DNA from: Eggerthella timonensis
Lineage (GTDB): Bacteria > Actinomycetota > Coriobacteriia > Coriobacteriales > Eggerthellaceae
Assembly (NCBI RefSeq): GCF_900184265.1
Contig: NZ_FXXA01000002.1
Location: forward strand, 1,780,959-1,844,958
Direction: 5' to 3'
DNA length: 64,000 nucleotides
Positions 62,766 to 64,000 of the stretch are shown here, piece by piece. Position 1 is the first letter of the stretch; each line of letters opens with the position of its first letter. The position numbers and the translations under genes were made by a program. The notes below the pieces were generated by a model. It did not search any database. It worked only from the letters and a program-made list of their open reading frames with translations, and was not told where the DNA came from.

Positions 62766-63746
62766 ATGGAACTTTCGTTCGTATACTCCGGCAACGAGGG
62801 GGTGGGCGCCATGGTGACGGCCCGTCTCGAGGCCGCCGGCTGCACGCGCACCGAGGACGTTGCGCATGCCGAGGCCATCATCACGTACTGCACGTCGCAG
62901 ACGGCGCTCGAGGACGCGTACTTCGACGAGGAAGGGCTCGTGCAGGCGGCGGGCAAGGGCGCGCTGCTCATCGACCTGTCGGCGTCGACGCCGAGCTTCG
63001 CGCGCGAGCTGAACGCCGTTGCCGTGGTGAGCGACCTCATGTCGGTGGAAGCGCCGCTCGTGGTGGTCGACGTGGCGCGCGCCGACGCGTTCGGCGACCG
63101 CGACAACCTCGTGTGCTTCGTCGGCGGAGACGAGGAGGCCGTGGACGAGGCGCGCCCCGTGCTCGAGGCGATCGCCGGCACGGTGCAGGACACGGGCGGG
63201 GCGGGCTCGGCGCAGCTCGCGCGCGCCGCGTACACGCTGCAGACGACGGCGCAGGTGATCTCGGCCGTGGAAGCCGACGCGCTGTACCGCGCCGTACGCC
63301 GCTCGTCGGCGTCGCTCGACCAGGCCGTTGAGCGCGTGGGCGCCGCGACGCCCGTGGCCGAGCAGGTGCTGGCCGCGGTGAACACGGGCCGCTTCGACGG
63401 CACGTACACGGTGGAGATGTTCATGGCCGAGCTGTCCGCCGCGCTGACGGCGGCCGACGACGTGGACCTCATCCTTCCGCAGGCCGAGGCGTGCCTGCAC
63501 CTGCTGGAGCTGCTGGCCGTCATCGGCGGCGCCGACAAAGCGCCCTCGGCGCTGGCGCTCGTGTACGGCGAGGAGAAGGCGTGCGCCGAGCAGGGCCTCG
63601 ACTGGACCCGCGCCGAGCAGGCCTACGGCGACGCGTCCGAAGGCTTCGAGGAGCTGGACGACGGCTGCGGGCACGACCACGACCACGGGCACGATCACGG
63701 CTCCTATCCCGACTATCCCGGCTACGGCGCGTACTCGGCCAACTGA
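62766..63746 (+). CDS. 6-phosphogluconate-dehydrogenase-like protein with His-rich tail
   Basis: 326 residues. The order of elements matches beta-hydroxyacid dehydrogenases (LIDLSASTPSFARELNAV, CFVGGDEEAVDEARPVLEAI, GGAGSAQLARAAYTLQTTAQ), but the N-terminal glycine loop is SGNEGVGAMVTARL rather than GxGxMG, and the catalytic Lys region is changed (GSAQLAR instead of GxGxxxK). The C-terminus is CGHDHDHGHDHGS, a likely metal-binding tail. It may be a non-catalytic or redirected member. The ATG at 62766 follows GGGAAAGG. Confidence 0.78.
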   Translation: MELSFVYSGNEGVGAMVTARLEAAGCTRTEDVAHAEAIITYCTSQTALEDAYFDEEGLVQAAGKGALLIDLSASTPSFARELNAVAVVSDLMSVEAPLVVVDVARADAFGDRDNLVCFVGGDEEAVDEARPVLEAIAGTVQDTGGAGSAQLARAAYTLQTTAQVISAVEADALYRAVRRSSASLDQAVERVGAATPVAEQVLAAVNTGRFDGTYTVEMFMAELSAALTAADDVDLILPQAEACLHLLELLAVIGGADKAPSALALVYGEEKACAEQGLDWTRAEQAYGDASEGFEELDDGCGHDHDHGHDHGSYPDYPGYGAYSAN

Positions 63747-63750
63747 GCCC

Positions 63751-64000
63751 ATGGGCTGCGACCTGTGCCCGCGTTCGTGCGGGGCCGACCGGGCGGCGGG
63801 GGAGCGCGGCGCGTGCGGGGCCGATGATCGCCTCGTGGTTGCGCGCGCGGCGCTGCACTTCTGGGAGGAGCCTCCCATCAGCGGAGAGCGCGGCAGCGGC
63901 ACGGTGTTCTTCGCGCATTGCCCGCTCAGGTGCGCGTACTGCCAGAACGCGGTGATCGCCGCAGGTGAGGCGGGCGAGGCGGTGAGCGTCGAGCGCCTCG
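63751..64000 (+). CDS. Radical SAM activating-enzyme-like protein, N-terminal part
   Basis: The frame runs off the window end. The 83 visible residues have an N-terminal Cys cluster (CDLCPRSCG, then GACG) followed by the radical SAM motif CPLRCAYC (CxxxCxxC) in an FAHCPLRCAYCQN context, as in PflA-like and related activases. It starts four bases after the preceding stop and is likely co-transcribed with it. Confidence 0.82.
   Translation, partial: MGCDLCPRSCGADRAAGERGACGADDRLVVARAALHFWEEPPISGERGSGTVFFAHCPLRCAYCQNAVIAAGEAGEAVSVERL

Noticed and set aside
60801..63902. 1033-codon open frame on the minus strand
   Set aside because: It is the antisense shadow of the two degV genes and the dehydrogenase-like gene; its translation is His/Arg/Ala/Val-rich without any domain, typical of reverse frames in GC-rich DNA.

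Overview
This window looks like a chromosomal segment of a high-GC, anaerobic gut actinobacterium of the Coriobacteriia, most likely Eggerthellaceae (Eggerthella/Gordonibacter-like). That placement is inferred from GC-rich codon use and gene content: desulfoferrodoxin, a secreted c-type cytochrome fused to a molybdopterin domain, flavodoxin-reductase/rubredoxin, Fe-S class I fumarase, an archaeal-type topoisomerase I, ThyX and a DUF1385 protein. There are no rRNA or tRNA genes, no CRISPR array and no transposase. Two perfect copies of the ParB-binding parS sequence lie 34 bp apart, so the window probably belongs to the origin-proximal part of the chromosome.

Layout. 0-6.2 kb: end of an NlpC/P60 hydrolase, EngB GTPase, a zinc-ribbon protein and kinase pair, an MFS exporter, an XRE-family membrane regulator and a YhcG-type nuclease. 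6.6-15.7 kb: housekeeping genes (rpsB-tsf, murA, an LCP-like protein, a NifU-like protein, pdxS-pdxT, lgt, desulfoferrodoxin). 15.9-19.7 kb: a Crp/Fnr regulator divergent from an exported triheme-cytochrome/molybdopterin oxidoreductase and a paralogue split over two genes. 20-24.5 kb: pyk, a rhamnulose-1-phosphate aldolase-like gene, rpmE with a long tail, moeA. 24.6-30.4 kb: an iron-type ABC importer (binding lipoprotein, ATPase, permease), a DUF364-type protein, a P-loop NTPase carrying the two parS sites, and a flavoredoxin-rubredoxin gene behind a Fur-box-like palindrome. 30.4-43.4 kb: methyltransferase, thyX-DUF1385, a GGDEF protein with two solute-binding domains, a drug/Na-type ABC exporter, and a four-gene amino-acid ABC importer whose first permease has a 350-residue charged tail. 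43.6-50.7 kb: topoisomerase I, a small XRE regulator, and two exported surface proteins (BspA-like LRR and InlB-repeat). 51-64 kb: mdh, ferredoxin-nitroreductase, AlkZ-like protein, two-subunit fumarase, tmk-holB-ricT, pncB, two degV genes, an odd 6-phosphogluconate-dehydrogenase-like protein and the start of a radical SAM enzyme.

The most unusual non-coding signal is a set of six intergenic elements of 120-166 nt (370-534, 6363-6515, 19882-20021, 42163-42328, 50721-50840, 54081-54222). Each has long, nearly perfect terminal inverted repeats and a smaller internal hairpin or palindrome. The arm sequences differ from copy to copy but stay self-complementary, and five of the six begin TGG and end CCA. 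Separate very long hairpins also occur (39-bp stem at 37718-37797, 28-bp stem at 51992-52048, 23-bp stem at 8594-8649).
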